Shown here piece after piece: positions 1-6,978 of a stretch of DNA of 59,184 nt. The stretch comes from CAMBRQ01 sp945870325 (lineage in GTDB: Bacteria; Bacillota; Clostridia; Lachnospirales; Lachnospiraceae), in assembly GCF_050313795.1 (NCBI RefSeq), contig NZ_JBNPMC010000020.1:1-59184 (forward strand), given 5' to 3'. Every line of letters begins with the position of its first letter. The stretch's first letter is position 1. The position numbers were made by a program, and so were the translations under genes. The notes below the pieces were generated by a model, which was not told where the DNA came from, did no database searches, and saw only the letters and a list, made by a program, of their open reading frames with translations.

Positions 1-3
1 GCA

Positions 4-1299
4 CTAAATTCCCAATTCCTTACTATATCCTTCAATCTTATCCAACACCCTCTGCTTCTCCGAACCTTCCAATACAACCGGGCAATAATCATTATACCCA
101 CTGGCAGAAGAAAGAGAGCAAGGAATCATATTAATATCGTCATTTTTTTCAACCCCATCTTTGCTGACCGTAAAAGTCTGTTGGAAGATCATGGTATCTT
201 TGTCTCCGGGGTTAGAATTGCCGCCAAAACAGAAATTCCCCAAACTATAAGCAATGTACTTATCTTTATATTTTTCCACACCTTGCAGTACATGTGGATG
301 ATGACCGATGACCAGGTCGGCGCCCTCGTCAATTGCTAGATGAGCTAATTGCTTCTGGGTATCGTTTGGTATATATTCCCGTTCGATTCCCCAATGGAAG
401 TTTACGATGATCAATTGTGCTCCGGATTCTTTCAAGGCGGCAATATTCTCCTTCACCTGCTGCTTCTTTTCCAGATGTTCAGCCAGTTCATAGATTCCTG
501 TAACGCCGACTTTCACCCCTTTGATATCGAGAATTTTGACATGTTCATAGCCGAAAGTGACGATACCTTCATCTTCCAGGGCTTTGAGGGTATCAGTATA
601 ACTTTGTTCGCCATAATCATGGCTGTGATTATTTGCCATATTAGCGGCTTCAATAGAACCTCCGGACAGGATCTTAGCATATTCGGCAGGACCTTTGAAT
701 GCGAATGTCTTATCCTGGCGGTCTTCAGAAGACGTAAGAGTTCCTTCCATATTGACGATAGATAGATCGTCTTCTTCCAGAATCGAACGGACATTTTTGA
801 AGAAATAATCTGGTCCCTGATTATCATAATAAGCATTCAGGCTGGTAGACTGGTTAAAATTCACATCCGTACCCAGAGTACAGTCGCCGATGGAACTGAC
901 AGTAATTTTGACAGGTTTATCGCTATTTTTGGGTGTAGTGTTATCAATGACCAGTTCCTCTACATCAACACCGGAAATATCAATCTTACTCTTGGATTGC
1001 GTGTTGTCTGTGGATTGAGATGATTGTTCCTGCTGGTCGGATGATTTGGTAACTAAAGATACGATTGCCCGTACGCCAAGTACCAGAGCAAGGCATATAA
1101 GGATAAGAAAAAGAGCACAGAATAACAAGCGCAGTCTTTTTAACTTCCTGCGTCTTGCACGTTTGTTTTTCGCGGCTTTGATTCCTTTCGAATTCCTGGT
1201 ACCGGAGGCATCCTTAATCCCTCTGGAATTCCTTGTGTTGGAAGTATTTTTCATACCTCTGGCATCTCTTGTTCTTTTATCATTTTTTTTCTCATTCAT
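4..1299 (-). CDS. CapA family membrane-anchored protein
   Basis: A 431-residue protein of the CapA/PgsA family, metallophosphoesterase-like proteins linked to poly-gamma-glutamate or capsule assembly. The conserved blocks are SIGDCTLGTDVNF (near residue 137), NMEGTLTSS, NMANNHSHDYG, the IVNFHWG segment, and GHHPHVLQGVE followed by SLGNFCFGG. The N-terminus is very basic and holds three 12-residue repeats (residues 10-45). One membrane segment follows at about residues 57-83, so the catalytic-like domain is predicted to lie outside the cell. No pgsB/pgsC-like partners are nearby, so the substrate is unknown. The start is uncertain: a terminator ends only 11 bases upstream and I see no good Shine-Dalgarno sequence. 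Family assignment is secure; function is inferred. Confidence 0.85.
   Translation of the reverse strand: MNEKKNDKRTRDARGMKNTSNTRNSRGIKDASGTRNSKGIKAAKNKRARRRKLKRLRLLFCALFLILICLALVLGVRAIVSLVTKSSDQQEQSSQSTDNTQSKSKIDISGVDVEELVIDNTTPKNSDKPVKITVSSIGDCTLGTDVNFNQSTSLNAYYDNQGPDYFFKNVRSILEEDDLSIVNMEGTLTSSEDRQDKTFAFKGPAEYAKILSGGSIEAANMANNHSHDYGEQSYTDTLKALEDEGIVTFGYEHVKILDIKGVKVGVTGIYELAEHLEKKQQVKENIAALKESGAQLIIVNFHWGIEREYIPNDTQKQLAHLAIDEGADLVIGHHPHVLQGVEKYKDKYIAYSLGNFCFGGNSNPGDKDTMIFQQTFTVSKDGVEKNDDINMIPCSLSSASGYNDYCPVVLEGSEKQRVLDKIEGYSKELGI
1165..1272 (-). repeat. Three 36-nt tandem repeats in the capA-like 5' end
   Basis: Residues 10-45 of the CapA-like protein consist of three 12-residue units, beginning TRDARGMK, TRNSRGIK and TRNSKGIK. 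They correspond to three 36-nt direct repeats. The units are rich in Arg, Lys, Ser and Asn and lie before the membrane segment, so on the predicted cytoplasmic side. Confidence 0.8.
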
Positions 1300-1310
1300 C
1301 GTCTTATCAT

Positions 1311-1340
1311 AAAAAGGGGCAGCCTCTTATCAGGCTGCCC
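1311..1340 (-). terminator. Intrinsic terminator after the P-loop gene
   Basis: On the minus strand an 8-bp perfect stem (GGGCAGCC / GGCTGCCC, arms 1333-1340 and 1317-1324) with an 8-nt loop is followed by CC and five T (1315-1311). It lies between the upstream P-loop gene and the CapA-like gene and ends 11 bases before the latter's ATG. Confidence 0.8.
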
Positions 1341-1361
1341 GCTGTCTTTTGTCGTGTTATG

Positions 1362-1784
1362 TTAATTCAGGTAACTGCAGCCTTCTTCGCTGATTCCAGA
1401 TAAATCTGATTTATCTGCGCTGATGCTTACGAAGAATTCAATGCCGCATTCTGCTGAAATCTTTTTCAGTCTCTCTACAAAATCAGGCATACTGTCCAGA
1501 GAAATATCAGCATGTTTCAGGATTCCATCGATGAATATACATTCAATATCGTGGTTGGAACTATACATTCCATATAAGAATCCGATGTATTCGTCTGTGT
1601 TCGTAATTGCCGGGAAATCATCCATACAGATAGTACGGATATCAAATGCAACACTTGCTGTATCACGATGAGTCTTTTTGATAAATACTACATTTCCATT
1701 ACAGGTTTTTGCTTTCTGATTCGCCTGCTCGATCATTTGTTGTGTCTTTCCGCTGCCTTTTGGGCCTGTTAATAAATTTACCAT
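1362..1784 (-). CDS. Small P-loop ATP-binding protein
   Basis: A 140-residue protein with a textbook Walker A motif near the N-terminus (GPKGSGKT) and a likely Walker B strand, IECIFIDGI, in the middle. I do not recognise a named family; similar small orphan P-loop proteins occur in Lachnospiraceae. The start at 1784 (MVNLLTG) is chosen over an in-frame ATG eight codons upstream because TAAAGGAGA lies about 8 bases before it. It has its own promoter and terminator, so it is a monocistronic gene. ATP binding is well supported; its cellular role is unknown. Confidence 0.75.
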   Translation of the reverse strand: MVNLLTGPKGSGKTQQMIEQANQKAKTCNGNVVFIKKTHRDTASVAFDIRTICMDDFPAITNTDEYIGFLYGMYSSNHDIECIFIDGILKHADISLDSMPDFVERLKKISAECGIEFFVSISADKSDLSGISEEGCSYLN

Positions 1785-1845
1785 GGCAAACTCTCCTTTA
1801 TGTATCATATTATACTGAGCGTTTCAGTACGATTTGCTTATGTCT

Positions 1846-1874
1846 ATTATACACTAAAGGAGTATAGGGAACAA
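1846..1874 (-). promoter_or_regulatory. Probable promoter of the P-loop gene
   Basis: On the minus strand TTGTTC (1874-1869) and TATAAT (1851-1846) are separated by 17 bases, 62 bases upstream of the P-loop gene start at 1784. Confidence 0.5.
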
Positions 1875-1980
1875 CCTAAAAAATATAATTTATGCCTACA
1901 AATTTATATATGAAGTTTACGTGAAAAATTTACGAAAAATTTCATGAAAATTAAGTTGCAGCGATAATTGCAGATTGGAC

Positions 1981-2009
1981 TTGACTTATTTTAACATTCT
2001 TCATATAAT
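1981..2009 (+). promoter_or_regulatory. leuS promoter
   Basis: TTGACT (1981-1986), a 17-base spacer and TATAAT (2004-2009) form a near-consensus vegetative promoter just upstream of the T-box leader. Confidence 0.75.
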
Positions 2010-2044
2010 AAGAAAGCATACAATAAGTAAAAAATATTGCAGCA

Positions 2045-2360
2045 ACGTTGATGAGGAGTAGTAAGAGCCTATCGTTATCAGAGAACTGCCGGATGGTGCG
2101 AGGCAGTTAGCGTAATCTCCCAACTCGCCTCGGAGTTCTTCTGGTGAAAGGCATGATGATTCGAAAATCGTGACGCTTTAAAAAGATATCATCAAGCAGC
2201 ATAGGCAGAAGCGGGCATTCCCGTTATAGAAGTAATGAGTGCATCGGCATAGAATCTATGGATGTAACCAGAGTGTTATGCGGATAGATCATGCGGATGA
2301 AAAAGAGTGGTACCACGGAAGTTTAAGCCTTTTCGTCTCTTTAGAGATGAGAAGGCTTTT
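2045..2360 (+). promoter_or_regulatory. Leucine T-box leader with terminator
   Basis: A T-box riboswitch that senses uncharged tRNA-Leu. The T-box core TGGTACCACGG is at 2308-2318. Stem I elements include AGAGAACTGCC (2080-2090) and GGATGGTGCG. By alignment with the usual specifier region (specifier, a few bases, then CCTNGGAGT) the specifier codon is CTC at 2124-2126, a leucine codon, which agrees with the downstream gene. The intrinsic terminator has arms 2325-2340 and 2343-2358 (AAGCCTTTTCGTCTCT and its near complement) and ends in TTTT. Uncharged tRNA should favour the antiterminator and allow leuS transcription. The exact 5' end is approximate. Confidence 0.9.
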
Positions 2361-2495
2361 ACTAGGTTCGAAAGGACCTCACCAAGTAAAGTAAGTAGGA
2401 AACATCTGCGCCACTAGGCTCGAAAGGACCTCGCCAAGTCGGCAAGATGTATATTGCTTACTAGGTTCGAAAGAACCTCACCAAGTAATCAATAT
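2357..2495 (+). repeat. Three tandem structured hairpins before leuS
   Basis: A 27-nt core occurs three times (2361-2387, 2413-2439, 2460-2486). Each core reads ACT, then an AGGTTC-type arm, a GAAA tetraloop, a GRACCT arm, the unpaired CRCCA, then AGT. The flanks differ between copies but remain complementary: TTTACT/AGTAAA in copy 1; ACATCT (2402-2407) with AGATGT (2445-2450) in copy 2; ATATTG (2451-2456) with CAATAT (2490-2495) in copy 3. The third hairpin ends one base before the leuS Shine-Dalgarno. The first shares its 5' arm with the U-tract of the T-box terminator. I do not recognise the motif. The stretch 1785-2510 contains only this array, the T-box and the two promoters. Confidence 0.8.
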
Positions 2496-2510
2496 AGGAG
2501 GAATAATAAG

Positions 2511-4940
2511 ATGTCAAAGATACCTTATAATCATAAGGCGATTGAGAAAAAATGGCGTGAGAACTGGGAGAAGAATCCGGTAAACGTCAAAGTAAATGAA
2601 GACGGAAGCAAGCGTGAGAAATACTACTGCTTGGATATGTTCCCATATCCATCAGGCAATGGCCTGCATGTAGGTCACTGGAGAGGATATGTAATCTCCG
2701 ATGTATGGAGCAGATACAAGTTACAGCAGGGATACTACATCATTCACCCGATGGGATGGGATGCATTCGGTCTTCCGGCTGAGAATTATGCGATTAAGAT
2801 GGGGGTACATCCTGCGATCTCTACTGCTGAGAATGTAAAGAAAATCAAGCGTCAGATAGGTGAGATTGCAGCATTATATGACTGGGACAGAGAGGTTAAC
2901 ACAACGGATCCTGAATTCTATAAATGGACACAGTGGATCTTCGTAAAGATGTTCAAGGAAGGCCTTGCTTATGAGAAAGAGTTTCCGATCAACTGGTGCC
3001 CGTCCTGTAAGACAGGTCTTGCTAATGAAGAAGTTGTCAATGGTAAATGTGAGCGTTGTGGTTCAGAGGTTACCAAGAAGAATCTTCGTCAGTGGATGCT
3101 GAAGATTACTGCTTATGCAGAGCGTCTGTTAAATGACCTGGATAAACTTGACTGGCCGGAGAAGGTTAAGAAGATGCAGGCAGACTGGATCGGCAAATCT
3201 TACGGTGCAGAAGTAGATTTCCCAGTGGATGGAAGAGATGAGAAGATTACGGTCTATACAACCAGACCGGATACCTTATATGGAGCAACCTTCATGGTAC
3301 TGGCTCCAGAACATGAACTGGCAAAAAGCCTTGCAACGGACGAGACCAGAGAAGCAGTTGAGAAATACATTTTCGAGGCTTCTATGAAATCCAATGTAGA
3401 CCGTATGCAGGATAAAGAGAAGACAGGTGTATTTACAGGAAGTTATGCAATTAATCCGTTAAATGGCGAGAAGACACCAATCTGGCTGTCTGATTACGTG
3501 CTGTCTGATTATGGTACAGGTGCTATCATGTGTGTACCTGCTCATGATGATCGTGACTTTGAATTTGCGACTAAGTTCGGTATCCCGATTATTCAGGTTA
3601 TTGCCAAGGATGGGGAAGAGATTGAAAATATGACGGAGGCTTATACAGAAGCTAGTGGAACTATGATCAATTCTGGTGAATGGAATGGAATGGAATCTGC
3701 TGTTCTTAAGAAAGAAGCACCTCACATTATTGAGGAGCGTGGAATCGGACGTGCAACTGTGAATTATAAATTGCGTGACTGGGTATTCTCCCGTCAGCGT
3801 TACTGGGGCGAGCCAATCCCGATCGTACACTGCCCGGATTGCGGCAATGTGCCGGTACCAGAGGAAGAGTTACCGCTTCGCCTGCCGGATGTAGAATCCT
3901 ACGAGCCGACAGGAACCGGAGAATCACCGCTTGCTGGAATCGAAGAATGGGTGAATTGTACTTGTCCGGTATGTGGCAAACCTGCAAAACGTGAGACCAA
4001 CACCATGCCTCAGTGGGCAGGTTCTTCCTGGTATTTCCTGCGTTATGTAGATAACCATAATGATAAAGAACTGGTATCCAGAGAGAAAGCAGATGAGATG
4101 CTTCCGGTAGATATGTATATTGGTGGTGTAGAGCACGCAGTGCTTCATCTTCTGTATTCTCGTTTCTATACCAAGTTCTTATACGATATTGGAGCAGTAG
4201 ACTTTGATGAGCCATTCCAGAAACTGTTCAATCAGGGAATGATCACTGGTAAGAATGGTATTAAGATGAGTAAATCTAAAGGAAATGTAGTATCTCCGGA
4301 TGATCTGGTAAGAGATTATGGATGTGATTCCTTAAGAATGTACGAATTATTCGTAGGTCCACCGGAACTGGATGCTGAATGGGATGACCGTGGAATCGAC
4401 GGTGTAAACCGTTTCTTAAAGCGTGTATGGAATCTTGTGATGGACAGCAAGGAAGCAGACGTAAAAGCAACCAAGGAAATGATCAAAGAGCGTCACAGAC
4501 TGGTATGTGATATTACAAAGCGTCTGGAGAGTTTCAGCCTGAATACAGCAATCTCCGGTTTCATGGAGCATAACAATAAACTCATTGAGATTGCGAAGAA
4601 AGAGGGCGGCATTGATAAAGAGACGTTATCCACAATGGCAGTTCTTCTGTCCCCATTTGCTCCGCATATCGCAGAGGAGATCTGGGAGCAGTTAGGTCAT
4701 GAGGGAAGCGTATTTAATGCTGGATGGCCTACCTATGATGAAGAGGCTATGAAGGATGATGAGATCCAGGTGCCGGTACAGATCAATGGCAAGACAAGAG
4801 CCGTAATCTCTGTGTCAGCGGATATTTCTAAGGAGGATGCAATTGCGGCTGGTAAAGAAGCGGTTGCAGACAAACTGACAGGAACGATTGTGAAAGAGAT
4901 CTATGTTCCGAAGAAGATTATTAATATTGTACAGAAGTAA
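2511..4940 (+). CDS. leuS: Leucyl-tRNA synthetase
   Basis: Class Ia aminoacyl-tRNA synthetase that charges tRNA-Leu in the cytoplasm. It is 809 residues, the usual bacterial length. The HIGH-type motif is HVGH (residues 53-56) and the KMSKS motif is at about residues 585-589. The zinc-binding-like cysteines CPSC and CERC lie near residues 163-182. The editing domain and the C-terminal anticodon-binding region complete the order. The start at 2511 is set by AGGAGG at 2496-2501 with a 9-base gap; an in-frame ATG 19 codons earlier lies inside the hairpin array. Expression is controlled by the upstream T-box and perhaps by the hairpins that abut the ribosome binding site. Confidence 0.98.
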   Translation: MSKIPYNHKAIEKKWRENWEKNPVNVKVNEDGSKREKYYCLDMFPYPSGNGLHVGHWRGYVISDVWSRYKLQQGYYIIHPMGWDAFGLPAENYAIKMGVHPAISTAENVKKIKRQIGEIAALYDWDREVNTTDPEFYKWTQWIFVKMFKEGLAYEKEFPINWCPSCKTGLANEEVVNGKCERCGSEVTKKNLRQWMLKITAYAERLLNDLDKLDWPEKVKKMQADWIGKSYGAEVDFPVDGRDEKITVYTTRPDTLYGATFMVLAPEHELAKSLATDETREAVEKYIFEASMKSNVDRMQDKEKTGVFTGSYAINPLNGEKTPIWLSDYVLSDYGTGAIMCVPAHDDRDFEFATKFGIPIIQVIAKDGEEIENMTEAYTEASGTMINSGEWNGMESAVLKKEAPHIIEERGIGRATVNYKLRDWVFSRQRYWGEPIPIVHCPDCGNVPVPEEELPLRLPDVESYEPTGTGESPLAGIEEWVNCTCPVCGKPAKRETNTMPQWAGSSWYFLRYVDNHNDKELVSREKADEMLPVDMYIGGVEHAVLHLLYSRFYTKFLYDIGAVDFDEPFQKLFNQGMITGKNGIKMSKSKGNVVSPDDLVRDYGCDSLRMYELFVGPPELDAEWDDRGIDGVNRFLKRVWNLVMDSKEADVKATKEMIKERHRLVCDITKRLESFSLNTAISGFMEHNNKLIEIAKKEGGIDKETLSTMAVLLSPFAPHIAEEIWEQLGHEGSVFNAGWPTYDEEAMKDDEIQVPVQINGKTRAVISVSADISKEDAIAAGKEAVADKLTGTIVKEIYVPKKIINIVQK

Positions 4941-4948
4941 GCCATGCG

Positions 4949-5010
4949 AATAACGGAAGAGATAGGATTATCCTGCTTGCAGAGATGAGACTATCTCTTT
5001 TGTTATTATA
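4949..5010 (+). terminator. Terminator after leuS
   Basis: Arms 4949-4965 and 4991-5007 (AATAACGGAAGAGATAG and CTATCTCTTTTGTTATT) pair over 17 positions with two G-U pairs, enclosing a 25-base loop. The 3' arm itself carries the T-rich tract. Confidence 0.6.
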
Positions 5011-5100
5011 GGGTGACGCTTGACAAACTTTATGTCATTTTTCTTTTCGAGAAATGCTGCTTGACAATCCTATCAAAATATGGTAGCTTGAATATAGCAA

Positions 5101-5122
5101 TTGGTACTATAATTAAATACCA
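5101..5122 (+). promoter_or_regulatory. Possible operator over a -10 box
   Basis: TATAAT at 5108-5113 lies inside an inverted repeat, TGGTA (5102-5106) and TACCA (5118-5122). The half-sites resemble GntR-family operators (TGGT...ACCA). It is 40 bases upstream of the dehydrogenase gene. TTGAAT at 5088-5093 is too close to be an ideal -35, so the promoter is tentative. Confidence 0.4.
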
Positions 5123-5161
5123 TTTTAAACGTAAAATGAATCTATAAAAGGAGGAAAGATC

Positions 5162-6781
5162 ATGGAACTGACGTTGAAGGGAGTAAAGAGTCGCGAGGAA
5201 TGGGAAAAGGCCGGTATTGTACTTCCGGGGTATGATATTGAAGCTGTTGCGGAAGCGACCAGAAAGGAACCAGTATGGGTTCACTTTGGAGTTGGAAACA
5301 TTTTCCGTGTGTTTCTGGGAGGAATTGCGGACACTCTGTTAGAAAATGGAGCGGCAGACAGGGGCATTACCTGCGTGGAAGCATTTGATTATGATGTGGT
5401 GGATAAGATATATGATCCATTTGATAATCTGGCACTGAGCGTTATCCTTCATGGAGACGGAACACAGGATAAGAAGGTTCTGGGATCGCTGACAGAAGCG
5501 ATCAAAGCACAGAATGAAGATGAAGCGGCATGGAACCGGTTGAAAGAGATCTTCGCGGCACCAAGCCTTCAGATGGTATCATTTACCATTACAGAGAAGG
5601 GATACGCTTTGAAGAAGGCAGACGGAGAGTTTTTTGGATTCGTGGAAAAGGATATTGAAAATGGACCTGAGAAGGCAACGGGCGCTATGGGCATTGTAAC
5701 CGCAATGCTGCTGGAGCGTTATCAGAAAGGCGGAATACCGATTGCGCTGGTATCTATGGATAACTGCTCCCAGAATGGCGAGAAGTTAAGAGAGTCTGTT
5801 CTTGCTATGACGGAGGAGTGGAAGAAGCGAGGATTTGTAGATGAGGGATTTGCTGCGTATGTGAACGATAAAGCAAAGGTGTCTTTCCCGTGGACAATGA
5901 TTGATAAGATTACTCCAAGACCAAGCGAGAAGATTGCTGATGAATTGGAAGCGGCGGGAGTAAAAGACATGCAGCCGGTAATTACGTCCAAGAGAACGTA
6001 TATTGCTCCGTTTGTCAATGCAGAAGGACCGCAGTATCTGGTAATAGAAGATGATTTCCCAAATGGACGTCCGGCATTAGAAAAGGCGGAAAAAGCAGGC
6101 GTTTATATGACAGACCGGGATACGGTCAACAAGTCTGAGAGAATGAAGGTAACGGTGTGTTTGAATCCTATACATACCGCGCTGGGACCTTATGGGTGCC
6201 TGTTGGGATATGATCTGTTCTCGGATGAGATGCGGGATGAAGATATGTTGAAACTTGGAAGGCTGGTTGGCTATGGTGAAGGAATGGATGTGGTTCCGGA
6301 TCCGGGTATTCTTTCACCAAAGGCCTTTCTGGATGAGTGTATGAATGAGAGATTTCCGAACCCATATCTTGGCGATACCTGTCTGCGGCTTTGTACCGAC
6401 TCTTCCCAGGGACTTGGAGTTCGGTTCGGTGTTACGGTAGGAGCGTATGTGGAGAAATATGGAGATGCCAAAAAACTGATCGGAATTCCACTTGCAATTG
6501 CCGGATGGCTTCGTTATTTGCTGGGTGTGGACGATAAGGGGAATACTTATGAACTTGCACCAGATCCTATGGCAGCAGAGATGCAGGAAAGGCTTGCAGA
6601 CATTGTGATCGGAGATCCTTCCACGCTCAAAGATCAGTTAAAATGGATTCTTTCGAATGAGAATGTATTCTTTATTAATCTTTATGAAGCAGGGATTGGT
6701 GAGTTGATCGAAGAGATTTTCAGAGAAGAGATTGCGGGACCAGGAGCGGTTAGGGCAACAGTTCAAAAGTATCTTGCATAG
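5162..6781 (+). CDS. Mannitol dehydrogenase / fructuronate reductase family oxidoreductase
   Basis: NAD(P)-dependent polyol-specific long-chain dehydrogenase of 539 residues, a length shared with UxuB-type D-mannonate oxidoreductases. An N-terminal nucleotide-binding region (HFGVGNIFR, near residues 40-50) precedes the family catalytic signature K-x5-N-x2-H, seen as KVTVCLNPIH (Lys329, Asn335, His338). It probably reduces fructuronate or oxidises a sugar alcohol; the sequence alone does not settle the substrate. AAGGAGG at 5148-5154 fixes the start. The gene stands alone between two terminators, with no uxuA or transporter beside it, so the pathway partner must be elsewhere. Confidence 0.88.
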   Translation: MELTLKGVKSREEWEKAGIVLPGYDIEAVAEATRKEPVWVHFGVGNIFRVFLGGIADTLLENGAADRGITCVEAFDYDVVDKIYDPFDNLALSVILHGDGTQDKKVLGSLTEAIKAQNEDEAAWNRLKEIFAAPSLQMVSFTITEKGYALKKADGEFFGFVEKDIENGPEKATGAMGIVTAMLLERYQKGGIPIALVSMDNCSQNGEKLRESVLAMTEEWKKRGFVDEGFAAYVNDKAKVSFPWTMIDKITPRPSEKIADELEAAGVKDMQPVITSKRTYIAPFVNAEGPQYLVIEDDFPNGRPALEKAEKAGVYMTDRDTVNKSERMKVTVCLNPIHTALGPYGCLLGYDLFSDEMRDEDMLKLGRLVGYGEGMDVVPDPGILSPKAFLDECMNERFPNPYLGDTCLRLCTDSSQGLGVRFGVTVGAYVEKYGDAKKLIGIPLAIAGWLRYLLGVDDKGNTYELAPDPMAAEMQERLADIVIGDPSTLKDQLKWILSNENVFFINLYEAGIGELIEEIFREEIAGPGAVRATVQKYLA

Positions 6782-6807
6782 ATCGGTTTAAATACTATAA
6801 AGTTTAA

Positions 6808-6847
6808 AAACAGGAGAAACTGTCGGTATGGGCAGATTCTCCTGTTT
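6808..6847 (+). terminator. Terminator-like hairpin after the dehydrogenase
   Basis: Perfect 11-bp arms AAACAGGAGAA (6808-6818) and TTCTCCTGTTT (6837-6847). The loop contains a smaller CTG/CAG pairing. The U-tract is short (TTT), so termination efficiency is uncertain. Confidence 0.6.
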
Positions 6848-6915
6848 CAATATGCTGCCAAAGAATCTAAAAAGAGTCGTTTCCCAATAAATAACAAAAG
6901 ATTTTTGCTTTTCTA

Positions 6916-6946
6916 TTGACCTTCAAGTCACTTTATCCTTTATAAT
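6916..6946 (+). promoter_or_regulatory. MerR-type promoter with 19-bp spacer
   Basis: TTGACC (6916-6921) and TATAAT (6941-6946) are separated by 19 bases rather than the usual 17. Long spacers are the hallmark of promoters activated by MerR-family proteins, which untwist the DNA. The spacer contains a partial dyad (CCTTCAAGT and ACTTTATCC). It directly precedes a MerR gene, which suggests autoregulation. Confidence 0.65.
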
Positions 6947-6978
6947 TGCACTATCAGAAAGGAAAAGGAGGCATCCAT

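Noticed and set aside
2361..2486. The GGTTCGAAA sequences as T-arms of tRNA genes
   Set aside because: No D-arm, anticodon arm or acceptor stem fits around any copy, and the 6-bp stem with a GAAA loop explains the sequence better.
2454..2510. Longer leuS start at 2454
   Set aside because: The extra codons read through the hairpin repeats and give residues unlike any LeuRS N-terminus; the AGGAGG site points to 2511.
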